A DNA stretch of 64,000 bases, taken from the NCBI GenBank assembly GCA_016946835.1, contig JACVTC010000104.1, positions 596,001 to 660,000 of the forward strand. Reading direction: 5' to 3'. Positions 24,444 through 47,365 of the stretch are shown here, one piece after another. Numbering within the stretch: position 1 is the stretch's first letter; every line of letters begins with the position of its first letter. Source of the DNA: Neocallimastix lanati (nom. inval.). Its lineage: Eukaryota; Neocallimastigomycota; Neocallimastigomycetes; Neocallimastigales; Neocallimastigaceae. The notes under the pieces were generated by a model, which did no database searches, was not told the DNA's origin, and saw nothing but the letters and a program-made list of their open reading frames with translations. Both the position numbers and the translations under genes were made by a program.

Positions 24444-25380
24444 TGTGTTAATCCATTAAATAATTTAAATTATATCTATCTGTTAAATGAATAATTCTAA
24501 ATTAATAATCTTTTTTTCTTTAAAAAAAAAAAAAAAAAAAGGAAAAATATTATTATATATAATATCAATAATATAATTATTAAATAAAAAATAATAAAAG
24601 ACAAAAAGTTAACTTTTATTAAAATGGAAAAAAAAAAAATAATAAAATAAAATTGAATTGAAAAGCAATATTATTACATGTATTTTTTTTTATTATATTT
24701 TTTCCGGTGTGTTCTATCCTTAATTTCATCCCCCTCCCTTCAAAGTATTGGAATATTGAGGTTCTCTTTAAACTTCTATTCTTATTTAATTAAGTCGTAT
24801 TACTATTATCTTGCTAGTCAATAAATAATCGTGATTGAATTATGTAATTAAGTTATATTACTTATTGAATTATTATTTATTAATTATTCCATTATATAGT
24901 TATAAGTTATAGTAATAATCGTGTCTATACGGTAGTTCTTACACTAGCTTATTATTATAATTAGCTTCTTAAATATCTATATAAATATTTAGAGACCTTC
25001 TACGACTTAATCATATTATATATAGTTTTCTTCTTAAATATTATATTAGTTGATTTTTAAATTTTAATAATAATAATATCAATATATAGAGATAGTCATA
25101 TCTTAATATCTTAATTATCTATTTAAATTATATATTAATAAGTCTATTTGTACGAGTTATTAATTTATTAATTAACATTAAATGTTTAATAACTTATGAT
25201 ATCCATCTTTTTATTGATATTACATAAATAGAGACACTATTATTAATTAAATAGATTATTAAATATTATATAAGTAACTATAATAAGAATAATACTATTA
25301 TCTATTGATTTAGAATCGTGGTTATGGACGTAATTATTAATAATTTTTAATATTATTAAATTTTAATGTTGTCACAATAT
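23831..25380. other. Decayed coding scraps, poly-A tracts and AT DNA
   Basis: 23840-24130 continues the A/G-rich decayed coding-like sequence (plus strand, KDKEGKKLILN near 23870). A 40-base A run lies at 24399-24440. A polypurine stretch on the minus strand at 24730-24752 (GAAGGGAGGGGGATGAAATT) looks like a retroelement polypurine tract, but no matching LTR was found. The rest is AT-rich. Confidence 0.45.
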
Positions 25381-25384
25381 TTCT

Positions 25385-25555
25385 ATATGCTTTCTCACAG
25401 CAGGATATTGTCCCTTACTGAGTGTTCAGCATTGGCCCTCTGACATATTATTGGAAGTTATCATAACCTAACCCAATGAAATAAGTACTTATGAATGTGT
25501 TGTGTTACAGAATGTGTCTTATAAAATTTTAATTTGTAATTTAACGCACCACTTT
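25385..25555. other. GC-richer island, possible solo LTR end or RNA
   Basis: The stretch stands out from AT-rich flanks, has no coding frame, and contains the near-palindrome GTTATCATAAC inside the arms TTGG and CCAA. It ends at a T run. It could be the end of an old LTR or an RNA-coding relic; nothing decisive is visible. Confidence 0.3.
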
Positions 25556-25839
25556 TTTTTTTTTTTTTTTTTTTTTAAATTATTATAAATAAATAAATAA
25601 AACTAGTAATAAATATATATGTGTTAATTTTTTTTTTTAGAACATCAAAAAAATTTTCTCATAAGTACTTTTATTTAAAATTGAACTTTAAAAAAAAAAA
25701 AAAAAGATTTAAATAACTAAACACTAAATAAAATTAATAATAAATAATAAAATTAAATAAATAATAAATTATTAAAAAAAAAATAAAAATATTTTTAATT
25801 TTTAATCATTAAAAAATGGAAAAAAAAAACTAATTATTG

Positions 25840-26030
25840 AAAAAAGTGAAACAAACAGAGGAAAAAGAACAAATTATTATAAATAAAAAATATAAATATA
25901 ATTTTTCAAAAACAAAGAAGGATAATTCAAAAATATATAGACCTACTGAATAATAAAACATCATATAAATGTAAAATTTACATTATTCTTTAAACGATAA
26001 AAAGGAGATCCTAAAAAAATGAAAGTTTAC
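25840..26030 (+). pseudogene. MULE transposase remnant, FLYWCH-like N-terminal part
   Basis: In broken plus frames, KYKYNFSKTKKDNSKIYR and TSYKCKIYII resemble the strand order and first Cys of FLYWCH zinc fingers, which precede MULE transposases in many eukaryotes. It leads directly into the site where the MITE at 26039-26270 is inserted, and the rest of the transposase follows on the other side. Weak alone; supported by the downstream fragment. Confidence 0.4.
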
Positions 26031-26038
26031 CTAATCAT

Positions 26039-26270
26039 GGGAGTGATGCATTTCGCCAAATTTTTTGAAAGTATGTGGCATATTAAAAATGTGGCGCATT
26101 AACCAAATTGAAAATTATTACATAAATAAATAAATCAATAAATATTAATATTGAATAAAAACAAATTTAAAAAAAATTATTTTGAATTAATATTTATTTA
26201 TTTATTTATTCATTTATTTATATCAATACTCCACTTGGCGAAATGCAACATGGCGAAATGCAACTCTCCC
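26039..26270. mobile_element. MITE with terminal inverted repeats, inserted in MULE remnant
   Basis: The left end GGGAGTGATGCATTTCGCCA and the reverse complement of the right end GGGAGAGTTGCATTTCGCCA agree at 17 of 20 bases. A second TTGGCGAAATGCAA copy sits just inside the right end. The interior is also largely self-complementary (ATAAATAAATAAATCAATAAA against its reverse near 26190-26215). CTAATCAT on the left and CTAATTAT on the right form an 8-bp target duplication with one change, the length expected of MULE or hAT insertions. It has no coding capacity, so it is non-autonomous. Confidence 0.75.
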
Positions 26271-26838
26271 TAATTATATTGAAAAAGAATTTGATGTATT
26301 GATATCAATAGCGAAACATAAATTTAAAGAAGAAATTAGAAAAAAAAGTTCAGCTCCTTTTGATATAAAAAAAAAAAAAGAAAATGTACATTAAATAAAA
26401 TTTCTCAATAAATGGGATTTATATCTCCTGAATATACTTTACAAAAAATTTTTTTCCTTATATAAATATCAAATATTGTGAATGGCACTTTAAAAGATCA
26501 ATAGAAATTCAAAAAAACATATTATATTCTAATGAAATTGATAATAATAATAGTTTATATACTTATTATAAAGCTATTTCGAATTTTCCATTTATTAACC
26601 TTATTTATATACCACGCATTTACTCAAAAATAAAGAATACATGCAAAAAAAAAAAAATGAAGATAATAATTTTTTAGAATTTTTACAATATTTTAAAATC
26701 AACTATTTAAATAAATATAATGTAAATAACTGGAATTATTATAACAATATAGAACACATTACAAATAATGCGTCAGAATCTTTTAATAATTATTTAATTA
26801 ATCTTTTCCCAATAAAAAAATTATTTTTTATAAATTAA
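26271..26838 (+). pseudogene. MULE transposase remnant, C-terminal part
   Basis: The frame 26641-26838 reads FLQYFKINYLNKYNVNNWNY, then HITNNASESFNNYLI. MULE transposases of the FLYWCH type end with YF-x-W, then WN-x-Y, then TNNA-x-E-x-(H/N)N-x-LN; the order and spacing match. Upstream, AISNFPFINLIYIPRIY resembles the preceding hydrophobic block, one frameshift away. NYIEKEFDVLISIAKHKFKE at 26271-26330 matches the linker after the zinc finger. The catalytic core is missing or unreadable, so it is dead. Confidence 0.6.
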
Positions 26839-27059
26839 TAATAGCATTATTTTATTTTATTTCAACAAAAAAAAATAATAAAATAAAATAAAATATATAT
26901 GTTATTATTTTAACTAAAAAAAAAAAAATAATAAAATAAAATATATATTTAAAATTAAATATTATTTTATTATTATTATTTAAACAAAAAAATGCTAAAT
27001 ATATATTTTAAGCCACTCTTATATAAACGGTTTAATTAAGAGTGATTTTATATAAAGCA

Positions 27060-27300
27060 TATTCCGAAATGCAACACCCATAATTACTATTTCTTTCTTT
27101 TGGCAATTGCATATTAGTCGGAAAGATTGCTTTTTTGTAGAATATATCCACATGGACACATGACATGTACCTATATGCTAAATCTGTTAAAATAATAATA
27201 ATAAATAATATTTAATTTTAAAGGAATCTAATGCATTGTGCATTTCGTAATTGTGGATTTCTCAATGTGGCGTATTTTCGCATGTGGCTTTTTTTTAATA
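27060..27300. mobile_element. Fragments related to the 26.0-kb MITE
   Basis: CCGAAATGCAACACCCATAATT at 27064-27085 matches the MITE right end plus its flank. GTGCATTTCG at 27239-27248, with nearby GTGGCG and GCATGTGGC, recalls the left end (TGCATTTCGCC, GTGGCGCATT). The intervening DNA is GC-richer than average. An older, diverged copy is likely. Confidence 0.4.
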
Positions 27301-28129
27301 ATCAAATAAATAAATTTTTTTAATTTTAAAGATAACATTTTAATTTTTTTTTGTTAAAATAAAAGATATTAGGAATTTCCTCGTAAATATATTAAATGAC
27401 AGTTATTACAATTTAATAAAATAATACAGTTTACACTAGTATTTTTTTTTTTTTTTTTTTGAACAAATAGTAATTAAATTAGGTTAAAATTATTTAACCC
27501 ATAGATTTTCAAAAAATTTTGAAATATTTTTATTATAAAAAATAAAATTAAAAATTAAAATAATTTTTAAATAAAAGATAAATAGAACATTATAAATAAT
27601 TAAATATATATATTCTAATCAAAAAGTTTCATTTTTTTTTTTGTTCATTCACTTAATTTTAAAATATTAATGTTTTAATGTTCTGTTATTATTATTTTTT
27701 TTTATATTCTAATGTTATAATAAATGATATTATAATTAAAAAAAAAGCCATTCAAAATAAAAAATTATTTTAGACATTAATATAATTATTTCATTATTAT
27801 TTGATTTATAATTAATAAATTTATAAATATTTATTTTTTCATTTTTGAACTATTAGTTCGACAAATAATAATAAAAATAATTAAATATAAATATATATAT
27901 ATTAATTACTTTTATTATAATTATAATTATTTTTGTAATTATTTTTATTATTATTATTATTATTATTTTTTTTTTTTTTTTTTTTTTTTTTGAATAATTC
28001 ATAAAATAAATTAAAATATATATATATGTTTAATCAACAAAATAAATATTTTATTTATTTATATTTATATATTACAAATTATTTTTTTTATAATTATTAA
28101 TTTTGAAGTACTTTCAATGAATAATATTG

Positions 28130-28162
<33 letters not shown>

Positions 28163-28255
28163 TAAAATAAAAACAAATAAATATATATATTTCGAAAATA
28201 AATAAATATATATATATATTAAATAAAATTTTCGAGAATTATTTCTGTTTTTTCT

Positions 28256-28289
<34 letters not shown>

Positions 28290-28434
28290 TGGCATAATTA
28301 TAATAGACATAAATAGAAAATGATGGAATCCTTTTAATTTTAATAAAAATAAAAAATAAAAATAAAAAAAGTGAAAATTTTAATTTAAAAATCTGAAACA
28401 ATTAAAAACAAAAAAATACAAATTTTTATTTTAA
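27301..28434. other. AT-rich spacer
   Basis: Homopolymer-rich DNA with several T20-T30 and A25 runs (27440, 27965, 28131, 28258). No gene, RNA or element was seen. Confidence 0.6.
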
Positions 28435-28707
28435 ACTTTCTCACATGATTTCTACATCATTGATAGGTCACATGAGTCTATTAAGGAACCGAACCTTACA
28501 TGCCTTATCATTTTGACTTCGACGCTCCACTACCTCCAAGAGGGATTTAAAGTGCTAGGCATGGTCCCCAACAGATTACGAAAATCCGGACTGACCGTCA
28601 TACCACCCACCCATCTATCATTGGGAATAGCAGAAATCTTTATTACTTTTAGAGATGATATAATTAAGGAAATTGACCATATTATTTACAATTTGGATAT
28701 AATTTAA
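28435..28707 (+). CDS. Orphan coding island, unrecognised (exon or gene fragment)
   Basis: An uninterrupted 90-codon frame with markedly higher GC than any flank ends at TAA 28705-28707. It contains HDFYIIDRSHESIKEP, then GFKVLGMVPNRLRKSGLTVI, then PPTHLSLGIAEIFITFRDD and IIKEIDHIIYNLDII. There is no ATG at its start and no clear splice acceptor just upstream, so it is probably a terminal exon or a gene fragment. The last 40 residues loosely recall the C-terminal end of PLP-dependent enzymes of the aminotransferase I/II fold (PP, a beta strand, then an acidic helix), but I would not assign it. The other frames are broken by stops. Confidence 0.4.
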   Translation, partial: TFSHDFYIIDRSHESIKEPNLTCLIILTSTLHYLQEGFKVLGMVPNRLRKSGLTVIPPTHLSLGIAEIFITFRDDIIKEIDHIIYNLDII

Positions 28708-33392
<4,685 letters not shown>

Positions 33393-33842
33393 ATGATAAA
33401 AGAAATTATAAGGATTCATTATAAATATGATGTTGATGCTCACGACATTGACCATGTTATATTACCATCTGTTAATGATATTTATGATGAATCAAATATG
33501 TAAATTTTTTTTAATTTTTTTTTTTCATATTTTATAAATATATATATTATAAGTATAGTATTTATAAAATTAAATAGTAAAACTAATATATATTATATAT
33601 ATTGATATAATTTTAATATTTAAAGGTCAAATAATAATACATTAGTTGAGAAGAGAAATTCTTTAGACTCAAATTTGAAGTATATATTTAATTTGATATA
33701 ATAATGTAAAAAATTAAGAAAAAAAAAGTTGATATTAAATTTCAAATATATTAATAATATATTTTATCTTTTATTTTTATATATTTATAGAGGATGGTTT
33801 TCTGTTATCCTTTCATCAATGACAAAAAATTTAAAAATTTAA
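33393..33842 (+). CDS. Predicted small protein of 70 residues, three exons
   Basis: Proposed exons are 33393-33499, 33626-33679 and 33791-33842. Donors are GTAAAT and GTATAT; acceptors are TAAAG and TTTATAG. The three junctions keep phase (2, 2) and total 213 nt including TAA. The product starts MIKEIIRIHYKYDVDAHDID and continues with VILPSVNDIYDESNM. Its middle is Asn/Ser-rich and it ends GWFSVILSSMTKNLKI. All three exons are GC-richer than the introns. No domain recognised and no neighbour within 2 kb. It may be a genuine short gene or the 5' part of a longer gene if the last intron is misread. Confidence 0.5.
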
Positions 33843-35904
33843 TATAAAACACATTTTTTACTATTCATATATATGCGAAGTGAAGAATTTATTTCTTTTT
33901 GAAAGCATATTTATGAAAGCAAAAAAATTATAAAGAAACTATATATACTCATATTTAACAGATCCAATAACTACGCATTAACATTAGATCATTTTTTTTT
34001 AGTAAATTTATTTATTTTTTTTTTGTAAATATATTAAAATTTTAAATAGAAGAAAGGTTAGAATGTGAATTAATAAATTAGAAAAGGATAGTATTACTTG
34101 TTATTAATATTATTATTTCTAATTTAAATATACTAAAGTATTATTTTTCATATTTTACCTTATTTTTTATTTTAAATTAATTTTTAATAAGTTTTTATTT
34201 AATTTTATTTATAAACATATTGTATATTTATTTATAATATTAATAAGAGTTTTTAAATTATTATTTTTTTAGTTTTATTTATTTATTAATTTTTTTAGAA
34301 TATTAATAGTTTAAGTGATTTTTTTTTTTTAATTAAAAATATTTAAATTTTATTTTTTATTATATTTTTTATTTTTTATTTATATTTCTATTTAGTTTTA
34401 TCTATTAAAATTTAAACAAACCAAAATTTTTATTTTATATATAAATATTTTTCTTTCTTTATTTTTTTTTAAAGATGAACTAAAATATACAAACCATTAA
34501 TGATAAATTATAGTCAATAGAGGGTATGGAAAAAAAATAATGATGATCTTATAAAATATCTACTTGTAAGATTAATTTTATTAAAAATGATTTAGAAAAA
34601 AAAATAAAGTTTTTTTTTTTTCCAATAATTCTTAATTGACTATAATAATTAATAATGGTAGTAAATTTTATTCTTTATAGAAGATATATTAAGTAAGAAT
34701 TAATTTGAATTTTTTTTCTTTTTTTTATTATTATTATTTTTATTATTATTTAATAAAAAAAATAATGAAAATAAAAAATCACTTATTGATTTTTATTAAT
34801 ATACAAAATAAATTGGGGATAATGCTTTACTTTATATATATATTTATAAACTCTATAATAATATTTTTTTATAATAGAACATAGATATATATATAAATTT
34901 ATTTATTTATTTTTTTTTTTAAATATTGATTATTTAAAAAAGAAAAATTAAAATAATAATATTATTTTAATAAAATATTATTTATAAAAAAACTCTAAAT
35001 AAATTAAATAGTTTAATTAATAATAATTAATTTATATATAAAAATTAGTTATATATCATATTTGTATTTAAAATTTAAAAAAGTTTTGCTTTTCCTTTAT
35101 AACTATATATAAATATAAATAAATTATATATATTTATTTTATTTTATAATTTTATTATTGTTTTTCAACTTGATAATTAAAGCAAGTAATTATTTAAACA
35201 AAACTTAATAATACATTAATTTTTTTAAAAAAAAAAATAATAAGTAGTAATGATCCATTTATTTAATAATTATTTAGTTAATTCATAATTTATTCATTTT
35301 ATAAATTTTATTACTATTACTAATATTATTATTATTATTATTCCTATTTTTTTTTTTTTTTACATATTGAATAATTTTAATAGAAAAGGATTGTAATGAA
35401 GAATAATAATGAAATAATAATAAATAATAATACCATAATAATACCATAATAATGAAGTATAACTATAAAATAATAAAATTTTTATATCTAAAATATTTTA
35501 TTAATAAAATAATATTATACTATATAATTACAATATAATATTATTATTTTCTTATTATCACTATAAGAAAATTTTTTTTTTTTTATTTCATAATAAATTA
35601 AATGAAATTTCAATTAAAAATATGTTGGTATAATTAATTAAAATTTCGATTATTAATTAATTAATTAATTAATTAATTAATAGAAAAATATATAAATAAA
35701 CAAATAAATAAAAATTAAATGATATAATCATTAAAAAAAAAAAAAAATGGATATAAAAATGGAAATATTGACAATTTTATGTCTAAATTATTTAAAGTGT
35801 GGTATGATAATTGAAACACATACTATTTTATTTTTTTATTTTTGATGAAATGTATATTGAAAATAGGTATCATACATATTATCATCAAAAGTAAATCATA
35901 AATA
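33843..35904. other. Gene-free AT-rich stretch
   Basis: Simple A/T-rich DNA, with a TAAT tetranucleotide run at 35650-35682. No coding frame, element end or RNA was recognised. Confidence 0.6.
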
Positions 35905-36655
35905 AATATATATAATAAATAATAAATAATAAATAATAAATAATAAATAATAAATGATAAATAATAAATAATAAATAATAAATAATAAATAATAAATAAT
36001 AAATAATAAATAATAAATAATAAATAATAAATAATAAATAATAAATAATAAATAATAAATAATAAATAATAAATAATAAATAATAAATAATAAATAATAA
36101 ATAATAAATAATAAATAATAAATAATAAATAATAAATAATAAATAATAAATAATAAATAATAAATAATAAATAATAAATAATAAATAATAAATAATAAAT
36201 AATAAATAATAAATAATAAATAATAAATAATAAATAATAAATAATAAATAATAAATAATAAATAATAAATAATAAATAATAATAAATAATAAATAATAAA
36301 TAATTATAAATAATAACCAAGAAAGTATTTATTAACAAATAACAATTAAATAATAAATAATAATAAATAATAACCAAGAAAGTATTTATTAACAAATAAT
36401 AATTAAATAATAAATAATAATAAATAATAACCAAGAAAGTATTTATTAACAAATAATAATTAAATAATAAATAATAATAAATAATAACCAAGAAAGTATT
36501 TATTAACAAATAATAATTAAATAATAAATAATAATAAATAATAACCAAGAAAGTATTTATTAACAAATAATAATTAAATAATAAATAATAATAAATAATA
36601 ACCAAGAAAGTATTTATTAACAAATAATAATTAAATAATAAATAATAATAAATAG
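35905..36655 (-). repeat. Heptanucleotide satellite, block 3 (inverted), with exact 57-bp higher-order units
   Basis: 35905-36300 is the reverse complement of the 7-bp satellite (AATAAAT units). 36310-36650 consists of six units of exactly 57 bp: CCAAGAAAGTATTTATTAAC begins at 36317, 36374, 36431, 36488, 36545 and 36602. Each unit contains, on the minus strand, TTAATAAATACTTTC, close to the punctuating motif of block 1. Since 57 is a multiple of three, a 266-codon minus frame stays open; it is not a gene. Confidence 0.95.
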
Positions 36656-37464
36656 TAAATAGTAAAATGATTCATTAAAATAATTTGAAAGATAATTGAT
36701 GAATATTTATTTATTAAGAAAGATTATGATATAAAAATATATTATCCAATAAAATGAGGAAAATATATATCAATATCAATATGTTTAAAGAATTTTAATT
36801 TATGAAAAATAAAATTAAAATTAAAAATAAATTAATAAAAGATGATCGAGTATTTATTATTATTATTTTATTTATTTATTTATTATTATAATTTTATTTA
36901 TTTATTTATTTATTATTATAATTTTACTTATATATAAATTACAATATTAATTAAAATAATAATGTTAAATAAATAAGCATTTTTAATATAATAAGATATC
37001 GATATCGATAAAGGTTAATTAATTGATTAATTAATTGATAGGAAGACATATTCATCATTTTATTTTTATTTTTCTATTCTTTTATTTATTTTTTATTATT
37101 ATTTTTTTTTTTTTATTACAAAAAAAGAATAAAAACAAAATTTTAATCAATATTCATCAAATAAATTTAGAGGTAAATCATATAAATCCAGTTGATGATT
37201 GTAAATATGAAATTAATTAATTTATATAAATTTGTTCAATAACAAAATATTTTTTTTTTTAAATTTAGAATTAGTAGTTAATTAATTAATTAATTAATTA
37301 ATTAATATTTAATAATTTTTTTTAATAAAAACAATAACAGAAATAAAAATTAATGGAACAAAGATTTTTATGAGCAAAGAAAAATAATATAATTAAATAT
37401 AAATATAAATTAAAAAAAAATAAAATGATTAAGAATAAAAAAAAAAAAAGTCCACCGATATTAC

Positions 37465-37495
<31 letters not shown>

Positions 37496-38193
37496 TCTTT
37501 TTTTTTTAAAAAAAAATATGAAATAAATAAAAATGTGATCCTAAAAACGTATTATTGACCTTTTGTAATTATTGAAAGTCTATTTACTATTATTCTTATT
37601 ATTCTTATTCTTATTCTTATTCTTATTATTATATTATTATTATTATTATTATTATTATTTTAAAAAAGTTTATTTTAGTAATAAAAAATATATGTATAAA
37701 ATTTATTTATCTATTTTTATTATAAAAATTAGTACATATTCTTTTTACTCTATTCACGTTTTATTTTGTTAATATAGAGATTTTTATATTTATTTAATTT
37801 TATTTATTAATTTTTTTTTTTTTTTTTCTATTGGATTATAAATAAGCTATTATATATATATATATATATATTTTTTATTCTTTACTTTTTATTATTTTTT
37901 TTTTTTTTTTATTTTTATTTTATTTTATATTACTATTAATAGTGATACTTATTTATATACTTTTTTATTATTAATAATTTTATAGATAAACTTTAAATTT
38001 TTTTTTCTTATATAAAATTTATACTTATATAGATTGATAGATTATAAAATAGTAACGAAAATCTAAAGATCTATAAAAAAAATGGACAATTTGATAAAAT
38101 AAGAAAATAAAATAATTCGTAAAAAAAAATATAAATAAGAATATGGAATAAACTATAATTAATGTATTATCTATAATTAATATAAAATTTAAT

Positions 38194-38237
<44 letters not shown>

Positions 38238-38488
38238 TTTGTTTTGTTTTGTTTTACTATTCTTTATACATATATATATTCATTTCATTATTTTTATTTA
38301 TACATATATATATAGTTATTAAATATACATATATAGGTAAAATTAAAAATTAAAAGAAAGATAAAAGTAATAAAATAATAATAATAATAAATAAATAAAT
38401 AAATTAAAATATAATAAATCTAAAATAAAAATAAAGATAATAGCCAAACTAAAATTAAAAAATTTAAAGATTTATTATTATATCATAT
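36656..38488. other. AT-rich spacer 3' of the Bem3-like gene
   Basis: Contains (AAT)n at 37470-37495, (TTATTC)n and (TTA)n at 37590-37660, a T40 run at 38192-38234, and TTAA/ATTAATTA repeats at 37278-37306. No gene seen. Confidence 0.6.
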
Positions 38489-44697
<6,209 letters not shown>

Positions 44698-46595
44698 TTT
44701 TTTTTATTATTAAATTAATAAAATGCTATCCTTTATTTTATTTCTTTTTTTTATTATTTTTTCTATCTTTTTTCTTTCTTCTTCTATGTTTACATGTAAA
44801 TATTTATCTTTTATTTCTTAAACTTAATAATAATATATATATATGTATATATATTATTATTTATATATAATATATTATATATATATTTTATTGTTATTTT
44901 TGTTGCTATTTTTTTATATAATACTTTTTAATTCATATATACATGATTATATTCTTCAATTTTTTTTTCTAATAATAAAAAAAGTCAAAATTTATTCAAA
45001 TATGTAAATTTATTAAAGGTAACTTATGAAAGAATTAAAAAAAAAAAAAAAAAATAGAAAAAAAAATTTAATTTTTTCGGTAATATTATAAAAATAATTT
45101 AATAAAATGTAATACGTTATTAAATATTAATAATATATATATATTATATATATTATATATTATATGAAATAATCTATTATCTAAAATTATATAGAAGTAA
45201 TAGTGCTTAAAAAAATAATTAATATATATATTATTATTATTAATACTATCGAATTCAAAAAAAAAAAAAAAAAAATACTAAAATTGAATTCTTTAACTTT
45301 TTGATAATTATGGATAATTTGTAAACTTTAATCGTATTTCATATATTATTTACAATCTTACTATTATTATTATTTATTAAATTATAAATCATATTATAAA
45401 ATTATTAATTAAATAATTAAAATTTTATTTTATATTTATATATATATTTATACCTTACTGTATGATATATAGTTTTAATCTTTATTTTCTTTAATTATAT
45501 TATTATTTAATCTAATTATAGAATTTTGTAAATAATACATATATTTTTACGAATTTAATTATTGACTTGAAGAATATTTTATAAAATTAATATTTTAAAT
45601 TTTATAAAATATTCTTCAATATTTAAATTTAATTTAAAAATTAAATCATTATAATTTTAAATTTTTTTTAATATAAATTAAAGTTTTAAATAAAAATTTT
45701 AATAATAATAAAATAATAGATATAATTAAAAATACTTAGCTTTTTTTTTTTATTATTATTATTATTATTTATACTTTTTCCATTTTAAATATTAATTATT
45801 TTTTTATTATTATTATTTTATCTCAATAATTTTTATTTTTTTTTTTATTATTGAATTATTTAAACTTTTTCCATTTTTAATATTAATTTTTTTTTATTAT
45901 TTTTTATTATTTTATCTCAGTAATTTTTATTTTAAGGGTCATATTATTTATTTTATTATCAGGTATACATATATATCCATTTTTTTTATACAGTACGTAA
46001 CGTTATAAGAACAATAGGTCATTATAAAATCATTATTTATTGGTGATTCTTAATTAAAATAAACATAAATATTCAATTTAATTAAGGTTTTTTTATCGAA
46101 AAAAATATTAGAAAAAAGTTTAAATTTTATATTAATTCTATATTAATAAAATAAATAAATAAACCATTAAATAAATAAATCAACTATTAAATAAATAATT
46201 AATTAAATTCATATAAATTAATAATCTTTTGATTATTTTAATATTATTAAACTTTTTTTTTTATTAATAATTTACAAATATTTACAAATAATAGCAAACA
46301 AACAATTTCATTATTATACAAACTGTATTTGAACATAAATTTCTTGACTTCTACGATAAATTGAAATATTTTTTAATATATATACATGACTTAATTTATA
46401 AAATAATTTTTTTTTTTTTTTTTTTAAATAATTTTATATATATATAACTTTTAAGAAAACTTTAATACAGTGTATATAATTATATATTATTAAATGGTAT
46501 ATTTATTAAATCAAAATTATTGTAAAATATTACATTTCATCAAATTACTTTTAAATAATACTAATAATCTTGTAAAACAAATAATTATATCAAAC

Positions 46596-46700
46596 AAAAA
46601 TAAAAATAAAAATAAAAATAAAAATAAAAATAAAAATAAAAATAAAAATAAAAATAAAAATAAAAATAAAAATAAAAATAAAAATAAAAATAAAAATAAA
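46596..46700. repeat. (AAAAAT)n hexanucleotide microsatellite
   Basis: About 17 perfect copies of AAAAAT in tandem; the Lys/Asn frame it generates is not a gene. Confidence 0.96.
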
Positions 46701-46835
46701 TAATAAATAAATAAATATTTAATTATTATTATTTAAACCAGTTTGATTAAACAAACTCTTTTTTATATTATTCAAAAATTTTACTAATACCTACATTAAC
46801 TTTACATAATTAAGCCTAAAATGTTTGTAGCTTTG

Positions 46836-46852
<17 letters not shown>

Positions 46853-46894
<42 letters not shown>
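46853..46894. repeat. Poly(A) tract
   Basis: About 43 A preceded by 12 T, giving a short T/A hairpin. It is representative of many homopolymers of 20-60 bases across the window (for example 570, 1441, 20027, 38192, 43620, 48274, 51396, 55766, 60718 and 63165). Confidence 0.95.
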
Positions 46895-46896
<2 letters not shown>

Positions 46897-47365
46897 ATAA
46901 AAAATAATTATAAAAATAATTATTTGAAAATTTTTGAAAATTTTATTAAGAAAATTTAAATGCAAATACATGATTTAAAATTATTAAATGGTACATTTAT
47001 TAAACTATTATTTGTTGTAAAATATTACATGAAATCAAAGTATAATGCAATAGATTTTAAAATAATACAAATAATTTTTGTAAAAAAAAAAATAATAAAT
47101 TATTAATAAAATTAAAAATAGTATTCTCATATATATAAGTGATTGAATATAAAAAAAAATAAATTTAAAAGTTTGTGTATATATATATATATAAGTTTAA
47201 AGGTTTCGTTATGAATAGTATGATATATTTATTTCGATTTTAAATAAAAGAATTATTTTATTATAATAAGGAGAAGGTAATATTATTATTATTTTTTTTT
47301 TTTAAATTAATAAAAAATTTCAAAAAAATAGAATTACCATCTCCTAATTATAATAAAATAATTCA

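Larger units (their letters stand above)
44698..47365. other. AT-rich 5' flank and spacer
   Basis: 5' flank of the Bem3-like gene and 3' flank of the small gene at 47.4 kb. 45540-45625 has an inverted repeat (AGAATATTTTATAAAATTAA). 46485-46585 and 46980-47085 are diverged direct repeats (see findings). No gene seen. Confidence 0.55.

Noticed and set aside
46494-46703. Plus frame ending in Lys/Asn repeats
   Set aside because: Mostly the AAAAAT microsatellite; no homologue-like sequence before it.
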